Both the position numbers and the translations under genes were made by a program. DNA of 11,273 nt from assembly GCA_030635995.1 (NCBI GenBank), contig DAOVXU010000039.1:1-11273 (forward strand). Reading direction: 5' to 3'. A model generated the notes under the pieces. The model worked only from the letters and a program-made list of their open reading frames with translations, was not told the DNA's origin and did not search any database. Below, piece by piece: positions 1-7,791 of this stretch (the first letter of the stretch is position 1; each line of letters starts with the position of its first letter). The stretch comes from Arcobacter sp. (GTDB taxonomy: Bacteria; Campylobacterota; Campylobacteria; Campylobacterales; Arcobacteraceae).

Positions 1-1337
1 ATATCAATATTTTCCCTCTTGCGTTTACTCAGTATAAATTCTATAAGTTTATCAAAGTTTTTAAAAATAAACATTGTTGTTAATACATTTAATGTATTAA
101 AGAATTCTTTTCTAGTGCCAATCATAGAACGAAGTTCTATATATTGTTTATCTTCAAACTCTTGTACTGTATGAAATAAAAATGCTAATATATTTAAACT
201 ACAAATATTTTGAGATAAATATTTATTGCCATGCCCATAGTTATGGGCTAAGCTGTAACCATGATTCTTTAAAGTATTATTATTTTCATTCTCAATTTTC
301 CATCTAGTTCTACCTGCTAATATAATATCTTCAACATTATTCTCAGTGATTTTTAAATCAGTTACAAAGCTAAAACAATGAAGTTGTTTACCATCTGAAT
401 TTGTAATAATAAGTTCACACCAATTAACTTCTATATTATCCTCACTGTTACCATTTAAAAGTATCTTGTTTATCCAATTGTATCTCCCACATTGTTTTTT
501 ACCATTATGTATTTTTGATATTGTAAATGTTTTTACACTTTTAGTTTGCTTGTAAGCTTCTACTATTTTATATAAAGCTTTATGCGATGTATATTTACAA
601 ACCAATATAAAAGAGTGACCTTTATCTAATATCTTTTGAATCATTGGATATCTTGAATATAGATCATCACCTAATATAATTATTTTATATCTATTTTTTA
701 AAAACTTTAGTATATCAAATGTATCTAGCCATCTCTTAGTAGCATTTACTTCGCAGTCTTGTTTTTCATCTCCATCTTTATTGGTAATAAATTCTTGAAA
801 TAAAGCTATCACTTTTTTTAACATTGGATGCACTAGCGTAGGAGTAATGGCTACATGTGAATAGGTTACAATACCTGTTTTACTATCTTTTTTTGTTTGA
901 CAGCATTGACATTTAACTTTTTGTGAGGAATGATACTGTACACCATCTACAGCTACTAATAGATACTCCTCCATAAATACAAATTGTTTAATAATATCTA
1001 ATCTTTCACACTCCAAGAGTATATCATCATAGACTTTTTTAAAACTACTACTAGGTTTTATTTTATCAAGTTGAGTTTTAATATGATTTTCAACTGGAAT
1101 ATTTTCAATACCAAAAAAGTTCTTTGCATTATCTCCACCTTCCACAGTTTTTAATTTTCCTTGAAATTGTAACCAAGAATCATTCTGAAAATAAAGCATA
1201 CTAAAAGCTCCTAATATAATATCGTTAAAACTATATTTTAAATCACTTCGTTTTCTACGATCATCTTTTATATTTTTAATATTATTTTTAAAAATACCTA
1301 CCATTTTACTAAATATACTTACTTTTTCTTCTGTCAT
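1..1337 (-). mobile_element. DDE transposase of an IS4-like/ISNCY-type insertion sequence (3' end beyond window)
   Basis: An uninterrupted minus-strand frame of 445 codons runs from ATG at 1337 to the window edge with no stop. I checked every in-frame triplet. It starts MTEEKVSIFS, and GGAG at 1343-1346 lies 5 nt before the ATG. The fold is that of a cut-and-paste transposase. A first acidic residue is D131 in VAVDGVQY, a second is D224 (or D225) in ILGDDLYSRYP, and the catalytic Glu is E349 in RWKIENENNNTLK. The R-3-E spacing followed by Lys resembles the IS4-superfamily C-terminal signature. It is followed by HGYSLAHNYGHG, which I associate with a widespread transposase group often labelled ISNCY or IS4. 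H136 and a CQCC cluster (143-146) between the first two acidic residues look like a metal-binding insertion. Nothing suggests decay, so the copy may be functional. I see no terminal inverted repeat or target duplication because the far end is outside the window. The exact IS family is uncertain; the transposase call is firm. Confidence 0.9.
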
Positions 1338-1361
1338 TTTAACTCCAAATTATAAGTATAT

Positions 1362-1367
1362 ATTATA
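1362..1367 (-). promoter_or_regulatory. candidate -10 box for the transposase gene
   Basis: On the minus strand a perfect TATAAT reads from 1367 to 1362, 24 nt before the transposase ATG. A second TATAAT reads from 1354 to 1349 but is too near the ribosome binding site to be the main one. No good -35 hexamer lies 17 bp upstream, which fits sigma70 promoters of Campylobacterota, where the -35 box is usually weak. Such hexamers also arise by chance in DNA this AT-rich, so this is a tentative call. Confidence 0.35.
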
Positions 1368-1438
1368 TCTAAATAGTGGTTATAAAATGCTTGAAAGTAC
1401 TACAAATAAAGGGTTTATCAGGAATTTAATTATGATTA

Positions 1439-1472
1439 AAAGATTAAATATTTAAAATAATATTTAATCTTT
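1439..1472. terminator. perfect AT-rich hairpin, possible terminator between mtaB and the IS
   Basis: AGATTAAATATT (1441-1452) and its exact complement (1459-1470) flank a 6-base loop. Two further A-T pairs extend the stem to 14 bp. On the plus strand a run of seven T lies downstream after a gap; on the minus strand the tail is TTTTAATC. It sits 56 bp past the mtaB stop codon (minus strand), so it could end the aroB-mscS-mtaB transcript or shield the IS from read-through. The stem has only two G-C pairs and the T tract is poor, so termination would be weak. It might instead belong to the end of the insertion sequence. Confidence 0.4.
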
Positions 1473-1527
1473 ATTTAGGTTGTTTTTTTGGAAGTATTTT
1501 AGAGTTATAATTGCTGATTTTTAAGTA

Positions 1528-2802
1528 TTAAAATAGTGCTTTATTTATTTTCTTATCAACTTCATAGTTTGGTAAATATATCCAATCTCCAATAATATCA
1601 CTTTGACTTTCTATTTCAATAGAGTTAAAAAATTGATCATATCCTATATATTTTCCAATTTTATTTTGCTCTATTAGTACATCTAGTGGTTGTTTTTGTT
1701 GTCTGAAAATATAGTTTTTTTCATCAATTATATTCATTAATTCTTTCAATCTTTGTTTAGCAATATTTCCATTTACTTGCTCTCCCATAGTAGCACTTGG
1801 TGTTCCATCTCTTTTAGAATAGGTAAAACTATGTATATGGGTAATTGGAAATCTTTTTATATTTGTTATTGCTTCTTTCCAAATCTTGTCACTCTCCCCT
1901 GGATGTCCAACTATAAAATCTGTCCCTAAAGCATAACCTTTTGAGGATATATATTCAAATAGTTTTAAATCAGACTCCAATTTATTTCTTCGATTCATTA
2001 TTTTTAACATATGAGGGGAGGTGTGTTGAAGTGCGATATGTAGATGTTTTGCCATCCAAGGTTCATCAAGTAACTCTTTAAATTCATCTGTTATCTGAAT
2101 AGGTTCAACACTACCCATTCTTATTCTTCGTACACCTCGTATTTGAGATATTTTTTTAAGAAGTATTGATAAACCATCTTTTTTATTATCTAAACCTTTT
2201 CCATATGAACCAAGATTTGTACCTGTAAGTATAAACTCTCCAAAACCATTTGAAGCAAGTAAACTTATCTGTTCTAATATCTTATCTTCACTATAAGCCC
2301 TAGCATCCCCTCTTACATAAGGGATAATACAATAACTACATCTAAAATTACACCCCTCTTGTATCTTTATAAATGCTCTACTTTTACCTATCATATTATT
2401 TATAATAGTATCATCTATATGTTTTAAATCTCCAGCTTCAAAGAATCTTTCTTTATTTTTTAGAAGTGAATTGATTTTTTCTTTTTCGCTATGACCAAAT
2501 AGAGCATCTATTTTATTATCTTTAAATAGGCTATCCCCTTTTGTCCATACTCCACATCCTGTAAATATTATTCGTGGAGTATTGGATAATTTTTTTAAGC
2601 CATTTATATAATTTCTAGCTGTAGAATCGGCACTATTTGTTACAGTACAAGAATTTATTACAACTATATTAGCTTCTTTTTCATCAAGTGTTATATCAAA
2701 ATCTTTTAATCTTGACATCATTATTTGACTATCTACTACATTTGTTCTACATCCAAAAGTTTTAAAAAATACTTTTTGTTTTACATTATGATTATTACTC
2801 AT
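1528..2802 (-). CDS. mtaB: tRNA (t6A37)-C2-methylthiotransferase MtaB
   Basis: This is a radical-SAM methylthiotransferase of 424 residues, a normal length for the family. The N-terminal domain carries the three Cys of the auxiliary 4Fe-4S cluster: C18 in TFGCRTN, C52 in NSCTVTN and C83 in TGCGVW. The radical-SAM cluster motif CNFRCSYC gives C151, C155 and C158. A TRAM-like beta domain, the RNA-binding module, fills roughly residues 365-424. MtaB adds a methylthio group to threonylcarbamoyladenosine 37 (t6A to ms2t6A) in ANN-decoding tRNAs. I prefer MtaB over MiaB because of the length, the TFGCRTN motif and the EGCNFRCSYCIIPYVRG core; RimO is less likely still. It is the last gene of a minus-strand operon, with its ATG 5 nt after the upstream stop. 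The short gap carries only an AAAAAG-type Shine-Dalgarno, so translation probably depends on coupling to the channel gene. All six cysteines are present, so it should be active. Confidence 0.88.
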   Translation of the reverse strand: MSNNHNVKQKVFFKTFGCRTNVVDSQIMMSRLKDFDITLDEKEANIVVINSCTVTNSADSTARNYINGLKKLSNTPRIIFTGCGVWTKGDSLFKDNKIDALFGHSEKEKINSLLKNKERFFEAGDLKHIDDTIINNMIGKSRAFIKIQEGCNFRCSYCIIPYVRGDARAYSEDKILEQISLLASNGFGEFILTGTNLGSYGKGLDNKKDGLSILLKKISQIRGVRRIRMGSVEPIQITDEFKELLDEPWMAKHLHIALQHTSPHMLKIMNRRNKLESDLKLFEYISSKGYALGTDFIVGHPGESDKIWKEAITNIKRFPITHIHSFTYSKRDGTPSATMGEQVNGNIAKQRLKELMNIIDEKNYIFRQQKQPLDVLIEQNKIGKYIGYDQFFNSIEIESQSDIIGDWIYLPNYEVDKKINKALF

Positions 2803-2807
2803 CTTTT

Positions 2808-4433
2808 TTAATTACTTATTGGACCATCAAATAGAGCTGTCGCTGTTGTACCGGGTAATAATGTTTCAGGTTCTATAGGTCCACTATTTGCAACTCTTAA
2901 TGTTTGTGTTGGGTATGCTATTTTTATATCTTTTTCAGCTTTAAATGCTTCAAGTAGTTCCATACTAATTGTACTTCTTAAAGCAAGTGTTGCATGTGAA
3001 TTTGTATAATACCAAGTTGAAATTGTAATTCCATAAGGTTCCATCATAGCAAATACTCTTGGTTCAGGATTTGTACTTCTTAAAACATATTTTTTTCTCA
3101 TTTTTTGCAATCTTTTTTTAGTAAGATCAGTATAACCTTTTGCATGAGCAGAAGCTATACTTTTAGCTAATTCTACTGCTTTTTTATGATTTGAATCAAA
3201 TGTTATATTTATATCTATACCATCCCAAACTGTTCTTAATTCATCATAAGTATAATTAGCAATCATATCTGTAAAAATATAGTTATTAGGGATAAAGTAA
3301 ACCCTTCCTGATCTTCTATTAAGTCTATAACTTGTAAGTGTTACATCTTCTCTAATTGCAATTTTAAATAAAGATATATCTAAAACATCCCCAACAACTT
3401 CTACACCATCTCTTATAACTTTTATCCTATCTCCAACAGTAATAGCTCCACTTGTCATAATAGCCATCCATCCAAACATAGACATAAACCAATCTTTTAA
3501 AGCAATAGCAATACCAGCAGAAGCAAACCCTAAAAATGTTACAAGATATGAAGCATTATCAATATATGAAAATAAAACTATAAAAATTATTATTATGATT
3601 AATATAAAATTTATCAATTTATTTACAGAATAATGATTATCATCTTCTTTAATATATTTTTTTGTAGCCACTTTGATACCCATTGTTATACCAACTAATA
3701 TAAATATTATAAAAAGTAATTTAATTGTTCTATATATTTCATCTGTTATTGTATCTTCTACTTCTAGTATAACTTGATCTATTTTTCTTGTATAAACTTC
3801 ATGGGTAGATGATACAATATCAACTACCATAATAAAATCTTTTAATTCTTTTTTTAAATTGTCTAAAGTTTGTTTATTCTCTTTAGTTTTTTCTAGTTTA
3901 TATAATTTTTCAATCTCTTCTATTTTATTATTAACTATTGCTAAAAGAGTTCCTAATTCTAAATTTGTATTTCCATACTCTTTTACATTTGATTTTAATT
4001 TACTAATATAAGAATAGGCTTCTAGAATTATAAATGGATTTGTTACTTTTGGAGCTTGATCTATATCTTTTGGTTTTATCATACTCCCAATTGGAGAATC
4101 TTTATACTCACTTATTAAAGATAACTCATTCTCTTTAATTTTAATTTTATTTGTAAGTTGATAAGAAAGTTCTTTATATTTACTACCTTTCCATCGTCCA
4201 TATTTTTTAGCATCTTTTTTTATTTTTTCTAAATCATTTTCAATTTTTCTATATGCTAAATAGTTGTTATATCTAGTTATCCAAATATTGTCATCTAACT
4301 CATCATCAATATGTTGGATATTATTTTTAATTTTATATATATCGACTTTAATTTGTTCAGTTTTATCATCAGCACCACTTAATGATGAGATGATAAAAAA
4401 AGATAAAAAGATAAATTTAATTATATTTTTCAT
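2808..4433 (-). CDS. MscS-family mechanosensitive channel with large periplasmic N-terminal domain
   Basis: This small-conductance mechanosensitive ion channel protein (about 541 residues) releases solutes under hypo-osmotic stress. Residues 1-20 form a Sec signal peptide ending SSLSGA. Residues 25-230 are charged and helical, with probable coiled coil (around 165-205), and should lie in the periplasm. Three hydrophobic segments follow near 237-255, 274-291 and 297-328. The last is the MscS pore helix, with GFASAGIAIALKDW. A cytoplasmic beta and alpha/beta domain follows, starting VGDRIKVIRDGVEVVGDVLDI. It is much longer than E. coli MscS (286 residues) because of the periplasmic extension. 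Start choice: GTG at 4436-4434 shares its first G with the aroB TAG stop, and ATG at 4433 follows at once. I take the ATG; the GTG would add one Met. Either way translation is coupled to aroB. The C-terminal tail after about 510 is unusual and may be flexible. The specific subfamily and gating properties cannot be read from sequence. Confidence 0.87.
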   Translation of the reverse strand: MKNIIKFIFLSFFIISSLSGADDKTEQIKVDIYKIKNNIQHIDDELDDNIWITRYNNYLAYRKIENDLEKIKKDAKKYGRWKGSKYKELSYQLTNKIKIKENELSLISEYKDSPIGSMIKPKDIDQAPKVTNPFIILEAYSYISKLKSNVKEYGNTNLELGTLLAIVNNKIEEIEKLYKLEKTKENKQTLDNLKKELKDFIMVVDIVSSTHEVYTRKIDQVILEVEDTITDEIYRTIKLLFIIFILVGITMGIKVATKKYIKEDDNHYSVNKLINFILIIIIIFIVLFSYIDNASYLVTFLGFASAGIAIALKDWFMSMFGWMAIMTSGAITVGDRIKVIRDGVEVVGDVLDISLFKIAIREDVTLTSYRLNRRSGRVYFIPNNYIFTDMIANYTYDELRTVWDGIDINITFDSNHKKAVELAKSIASAHAKGYTDLTKKRLQKMRKKYVLRSTNPEPRVFAMMEPYGITISTWYYTNSHATLALRSTISMELLEAFKAEKDIKIAYPTQTLRVANSGPIEPETLLPGTTATALFDGPISN

Positions 4434-4435
4434 CA

Positions 4436-5467
4436 CTAAAACTCACTTAATACTTTATAAATAGTATCTTTACTAATCTCATCAGTAATTTTACAATCAC
4501 CTAAACCAATAGGAAAAATAAATTTAATTTTATTATCTAAACTTTTTTTATCTAAAAAGAAATGTTGGTAAAAGTCTTCTACATCAGCTATCTTATAAGT
4601 TATAGGTATATCATAAAATTCAAGTAATTTTTTTACTCTATTTGCTTCGTCTTCACTCATAAATCCAACTTTAACAGCAACTTTATTTGCCATAACCATC
4701 CCAATACCTACAGCTTCACCATGTAAATAAGTATTATAATTAGTTTCATTTTCAACAACATGCCCAAATGTATGTCCATAATTAAGTGCGGCTCGTAAAC
4801 CTTTCTCTTTCTCATCTTGTGATACAACCCAAGCTTTAGTCTCAACAGATTTTTGAATAGCTATTTTTGTATTTTCATATTCTCTTATATCATTTTCCTC
4901 AATCCATTCAAAAAAATCTTTATTGAAACAAACTGCCATTTTTATTATCTCTGCAACGCCAGCACTAAATTCTCTTTTAGGTAATGTAGAAAGAAAATAT
5001 GGGTCTATATTTACTTCAATTGGCTGATGAAAAGCACCCACTAAATTTTTACCAAATTTATTGTTTACCCCTGTCTTCCCACCAACACTTGCATCAACTT
5101 GACTTAAAAGTGTTGTAGGTATTTGAATAAAATCAATTCCTCTTTGGTATATAGAAGCTGTAAATCCTGTCATATCTCCTATAACACCACCACCAAAAGC
5201 AATAAGAACTGAACTACGATTTAATTTATGTGTAAAACAATGTTCCAAAATATCCTCAATAGTTTGCATATGTTTATACTGTTCCCCATCAGGAATAGTT
5301 ACAACACTAATCTCTTTAGCTTCTATTTTAGAAAGCAAATACTCTAAATGCAAAGCACTAATAGTTGGATTTGTTACTACTACAACTTTTGTATTTAATT
5401 TTATATTTTTTAATTTATCGATATTTATATCATAAGAGTTATTAGGTAGTGTTATATTTACAGTCAT
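4436..5467 (-). CDS. aroB: 3-dehydroquinate synthase (shikimate pathway)
   Basis: AroB is the cytoplasmic, NAD+ and Zn2+ (or Co2+) dependent enzyme that turns DAHP into 3-dehydroquinate, step two of aromatic amino-acid and chorismate synthesis. At 343 residues it has a typical length. The NAD-binding core is unmistakable: AFGGGVIGDMTGF (90-102), followed by IPTTLLSQVDASVGGKTGVN (116-135). Metal ligands match E173 (AEIIK), H232 (NYGHTFGH) and H249 (LHGEAV); the 17-residue spacing between the two His equals that in E. coli AroB. The ATG at 5467 has GGAT 5 nt upstream (5473-5476). It is the first gene of the minus-strand operon, so the promoter must lie in 5468-5729. Its stop codon overlaps the start of the channel gene. 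The order aroB, MscS-type channel, MiaB-like protein is one I recall from Helicobacter pylori (HP0283-HP0285), which supports a Campylobacterota origin. Confidence 0.96.
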   Translation of the reverse strand: MTVNITLPNNSYDINIDKLKNIKLNTKVVVVTNPTISALHLEYLLSKIEAKEISVVTIPDGEQYKHMQTIEDILEHCFTHKLNRSSVLIAFGGGVIGDMTGFTASIYQRGIDFIQIPTTLLSQVDASVGGKTGVNNKFGKNLVGAFHQPIEVNIDPYFLSTLPKREFSAGVAEIIKMAVCFNKDFFEWIEENDIREYENTKIAIQKSVETKAWVVSQDEKEKGLRAALNYGHTFGHVVENETNYNTYLHGEAVGIGMVMANKVAVKVGFMSEDEANRVKKLLEFYDIPITYKIADVEDFYQHFFLDKKSLDNKIKFIFPIGLGDCKITDEISKDTIYKVLSEF

Positions 5468-5729
5468 TTTTTATCCATTTATAATTATTTGATTTAATAT
5501 ATAATTTTATCTAAAATGTTCTAAATATACAGCAATAGCTATAAATTTCACTTATTATCTTTCTTTGGTCATCCAGCTTATTTGTATTTATAATAAAAAT
5601 AAACTTCATGTTTAAAAATAAACACCTATTTGAGTTATATGGTGTGGTGTATTTGAATATTATAATAAATTATTTTAGACTAATGGAATAAATGATACAA
5701 TAAGGAGCAATATTATAGTTGGGGAGTAT
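5468..5729. promoter_or_regulatory. divergent intergenic region with 10-bp direct repeat and candidate promoters
   Basis: This 262-bp gap separates aroB (leftward) from the histidine kinase (rightward), so it must hold both promoters. A 10-bp direct repeat AAAAATAAAC occurs at 5595-5604 and 5614-5623, 19 bp apart. The second copy is part of a small dyad, TGTTT (5609-5613) and AAACA (5620-5624). Such a layout could bind a dimeric regulator. On the plus strand TGATACAAT at 5693-5701 is a plausible extended -10 element, but it lies close to the start codon. For aroB I see several TATA-like hexamers and none stands out. No RNA gene or further coding region is evident. Confidence 0.45.
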
Positions 5730-7586
5730 GTGGTTATTAAAATTAAATTAAAGATTATACTATTATTGGCTTTTGTGTTCATCCTTGCAAATATAGTGGT
5801 TTATGTTGTTTCAGAATTAAATGCCCAACAAAGAATACAAATAGCACTTAAAAATAATCTTAATGATTTAGAGGTTCATCATAAAATTCTATTACATTAC
5901 CAAAGAATAACTGCTGATACCACGAGTGAATCGATATTAGCCATGAGCGAAATAGTTGATATTTTATCACAAACAATAACTGCTTCAAAAGAGCAAAAAT
6001 CAATTTTAAGAACTAAACTTTATAATCTACTTAAAAATAAATATGAGATTCTCAAAAAAAAAGGTATAGCACAATATCATTTTGTATTGCCAAATAATGA
6101 AACATTTTTAAGGATGAGCCATCCTGATAAATTTGGAGATGATTTAATAAATTTTAGAGAAGATTTTGAATATGTCAATAAAACACAATTATATACAAGT
6201 GGATTTACTAAAGGTTTGGTATCACATGGATTTAGAAATACTTATCCAATATTTAATAAAGATGGAATTTATTTAGGTGCAGTAGGTGTTTCTTTTTCTA
6301 GTGAAAATTATCAAAAACATATAGTGGGTATAATTAAAACACATACACATTTTATAATAGATAAGGATATTGTTAACATTAAAACTCAAGAAAAGAATGA
6401 TTCTCAAATAACATATACACCAAGTTGTGAACATAAAGATTATATACTGGAGATGAGTAATCTTTATCATTCAAAAGAACTTTGTATTAATGATAATAAG
6501 ATTAAATTAAAAAATCTAAAAAATGAGATAAATAAAGGGATAAAAAAGGGTGATAAATTTGCAATATATAGAGTCTATTCTAATGGTTCAGATATAATTG
6601 CTTTCTATCCTATAAAAAATCTTACAAATACCAAAACATTGGCTTGGTTTGTATCTTATAAAAAAAGTGATTTTATATATACAACACTATTTATTATAGA
6701 ACGCATTAGAGTTGTATTATTTTTTATTTTACTTTTTTTATTCTATTTTATCTATAGGGTCTTAAATCAAAAAGATATATTAAATAAATTAGTAGATAAA
6801 AAAACTTTTGAACTAAAAAATTTAAATGAAAATCTTGAACAAACAATTATAGAAGAGGTTGAAAAAAATAGTAAACAACAACTACAACTAATGGAGCAAT
6901 CAAAGAAAGCTCAAATGGGAGAGATGATAGAAAATATTGCACATCAATGGAGACAGCCATTATCTGTTATGTCAACAGTCACAACTGGTATGCAAATGCA
7001 AAAGGAATATAATATACTTACAGATGAAATATTTAATGAATCTTGTACAAAAATAAACAGTAGTATAGAATTCCTATCTGAAACTATAGATACATTTAGA
7101 AACTTTTTGAAAGAAAAAAAAGAGTTAAAAGAGATAATACTTCAAGAGGATATTTATAGAGTATTAAATATTGTTGATACAACTTTAAAAAATAATCAAA
7201 TAAAACTTAAAAATAATCTTGACTCAATTAGTCCTATTAAAATAACTATGGTAACAGGTGAATTATCTCAAGTAATTATAAATATAATTAATAATGCAAA
7301 AGATATATTACTTGAAAAGAAAATTAAAGATCCTGTAGTTAAATTGAAATTGATTCAAGAGAAGCATAAAGTGATAATAACTATAGAAGACAATGCAGGA
7401 GGGATACCTGAGAATATTATACACAAGATATTTGATCCATATTTTACAACAAAACACCAATCACAAGGTACAGGTTTAGGATTAAATATGAGTTATAAAA
7501 TTATAACTGAAAGTTTAAAAGGTAAATTATATGTTCAAAATACAAATAAGGGAGCGAAATTCTTTATCGAGTTAACAATTTCTTAA
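5730..7586 (+). CDS. Membrane sensor histidine kinase with Cache-type periplasmic domain (orphan)
   Basis: This 618-residue sensor kinase has TM1 at about 7-28 and a periplasmic sensor at about 30-318. A second membrane helix lies at about 325-345, a coiled-coil linker at 350-395, and the kinase core follows. The segment HGFRNTYPIFNKDGIYLG (166-183) is typical of Cache small-molecule sensors; the ligand is unknown. H405 in NIAHQWRQPL is the predicted phosphorylation site. The ATP-binding domain shows the N box (N518, N521, N522), G1 DNAGG (554-558), the F box FDPYFTTK (568-575) and G2 GTGLGL (580-585). All motifs are intact, so it should be active. No response regulator and no fused receiver domain are present, so its partner is elsewhere. 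The start is uncertain. GTG at 5730 follows GGGGAG by only 3 nt. ATT at 5712 follows AAGGAG (5702-5707) by 4 nt. The nearby ATG at 5728 is out of frame. It probably forms a single-gene transcript. Confidence 0.9.
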   Translation: MVIKIKLKIILLLAFVFILANIVVYVVSELNAQQRIQIALKNNLNDLEVHHKILLHYQRITADTTSESILAMSEIVDILSQTITASKEQKSILRTKLYNLLKNKYEILKKKGIAQYHFVLPNNETFLRMSHPDKFGDDLINFREDFEYVNKTQLYTSGFTKGLVSHGFRNTYPIFNKDGIYLGAVGVSFSSENYQKHIVGIIKTHTHFIIDKDIVNIKTQEKNDSQITYTPSCEHKDYILEMSNLYHSKELCINDNKIKLKNLKNEINKGIKKGDKFAIYRVYSNGSDIIAFYPIKNLTNTKTLAWFVSYKKSDFIYTTLFIIERIRVVLFFILLFLFYFIYRVLNQKDILNKLVDKKTFELKNLNENLEQTIIEEVEKNSKQQLQLMEQSKKAQMGEMIENIAHQWRQPLSVMSTVTTGMQMQKEYNILTDEIFNESCTKINSSIEFLSETIDTFRNFLKEKKELKEIILQEDIYRVLNIVDTTLKNNQIKLKNNLDSISPIKITMVTGELSQVIINIINNAKDILLEKKIKDPVVKLKLIQEKHKVIITIEDNAGGIPENIIHKIFDPYFTTKHQSQGTGLGLNMSYKIITESLKGKLYVQNTNKGAKFFIELTIS

Positions 7587-7757
7587 TAGTTGAAATATCT
7601 TATACGAGGGATAGGAGGGTGAAATATTCTTGACTAAATGGTGTCACTTATTACATACCATGATTTATATTTATCTTGCCAAAGTCTGCGTTATACTGAG
7701 CGTCACAAGAATTGTAAATTTTGGAATTTATCCTTTTTAAGCAAAATTATCATACAA
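7587..7757. other. intergenic region with a GC-richer patch, no supported gene
   Basis: This is the gap between the kinase stop and the ccdAB control site. An approximate direct repeat, TGAAATATCTT (7591-7601) and TGAAATATTCTT (7620-7631), brackets a purine-rich stretch with a good AGGAGG (7613-7618). Positions 7675-7714 contain 18 G or C in 40 bases, well above the surroundings. Two overlapping short plus-strand frames cross this patch: TTG 7630 to TAA 7740 (36 codons) and ATG 7638 to TAA 7781 (47 codons). I recognise neither product. No clear terminator for the kinase gene is visible. The patch could be a remnant of a transferred element or a dispersed repeat. Confidence 0.4.
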
Positions 7758-7780
7758 TATACACATAATATATGTGCATA
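7758..7780 (+). promoter_or_regulatory. dyad operator overlapping the ccdAB promoter
   Basis: Centred on 7769, an imperfect palindrome pairs 9 of 11 positions, with CACATA (7762-7767) facing TATGTG (7771-7776). A -10-like TACAAT lies at 7753-7758, immediately upstream. CcdA antitoxins are ribbon-helix-helix DNA-binding proteins and, with CcdB, repress their own promoter in known systems. A palindrome placed between a -10 box and the ccdA ribosome binding site is therefore a likely autoregulation site. The assignment to CcdA is inference; the symmetry is directly visible. Confidence 0.5.
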
Positions 7781-7791
7781 AAGGATACACT

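Noticed and set aside
4264..4464. Plus-strand hydrophobic open frame opposite the start of the channel gene
   Set aside because: It mirrors the signal peptide and the coiled-coil codons of the real gene and has no ribosome binding site.
6273..6470. Minus-strand open frame inside the kinase gene
   Set aside because: Composition is that of random AT-rich antisense sequence and the kinase frame is continuous across it.
7774..7791. N-terminal extension of ccdA to GTG 7774
   Set aside because: The GTG lies within the operator palindrome and has no Shine-Dalgarno; AAGGA at 7781-7785 would be inside the coding region and serves GTG 7792 instead.
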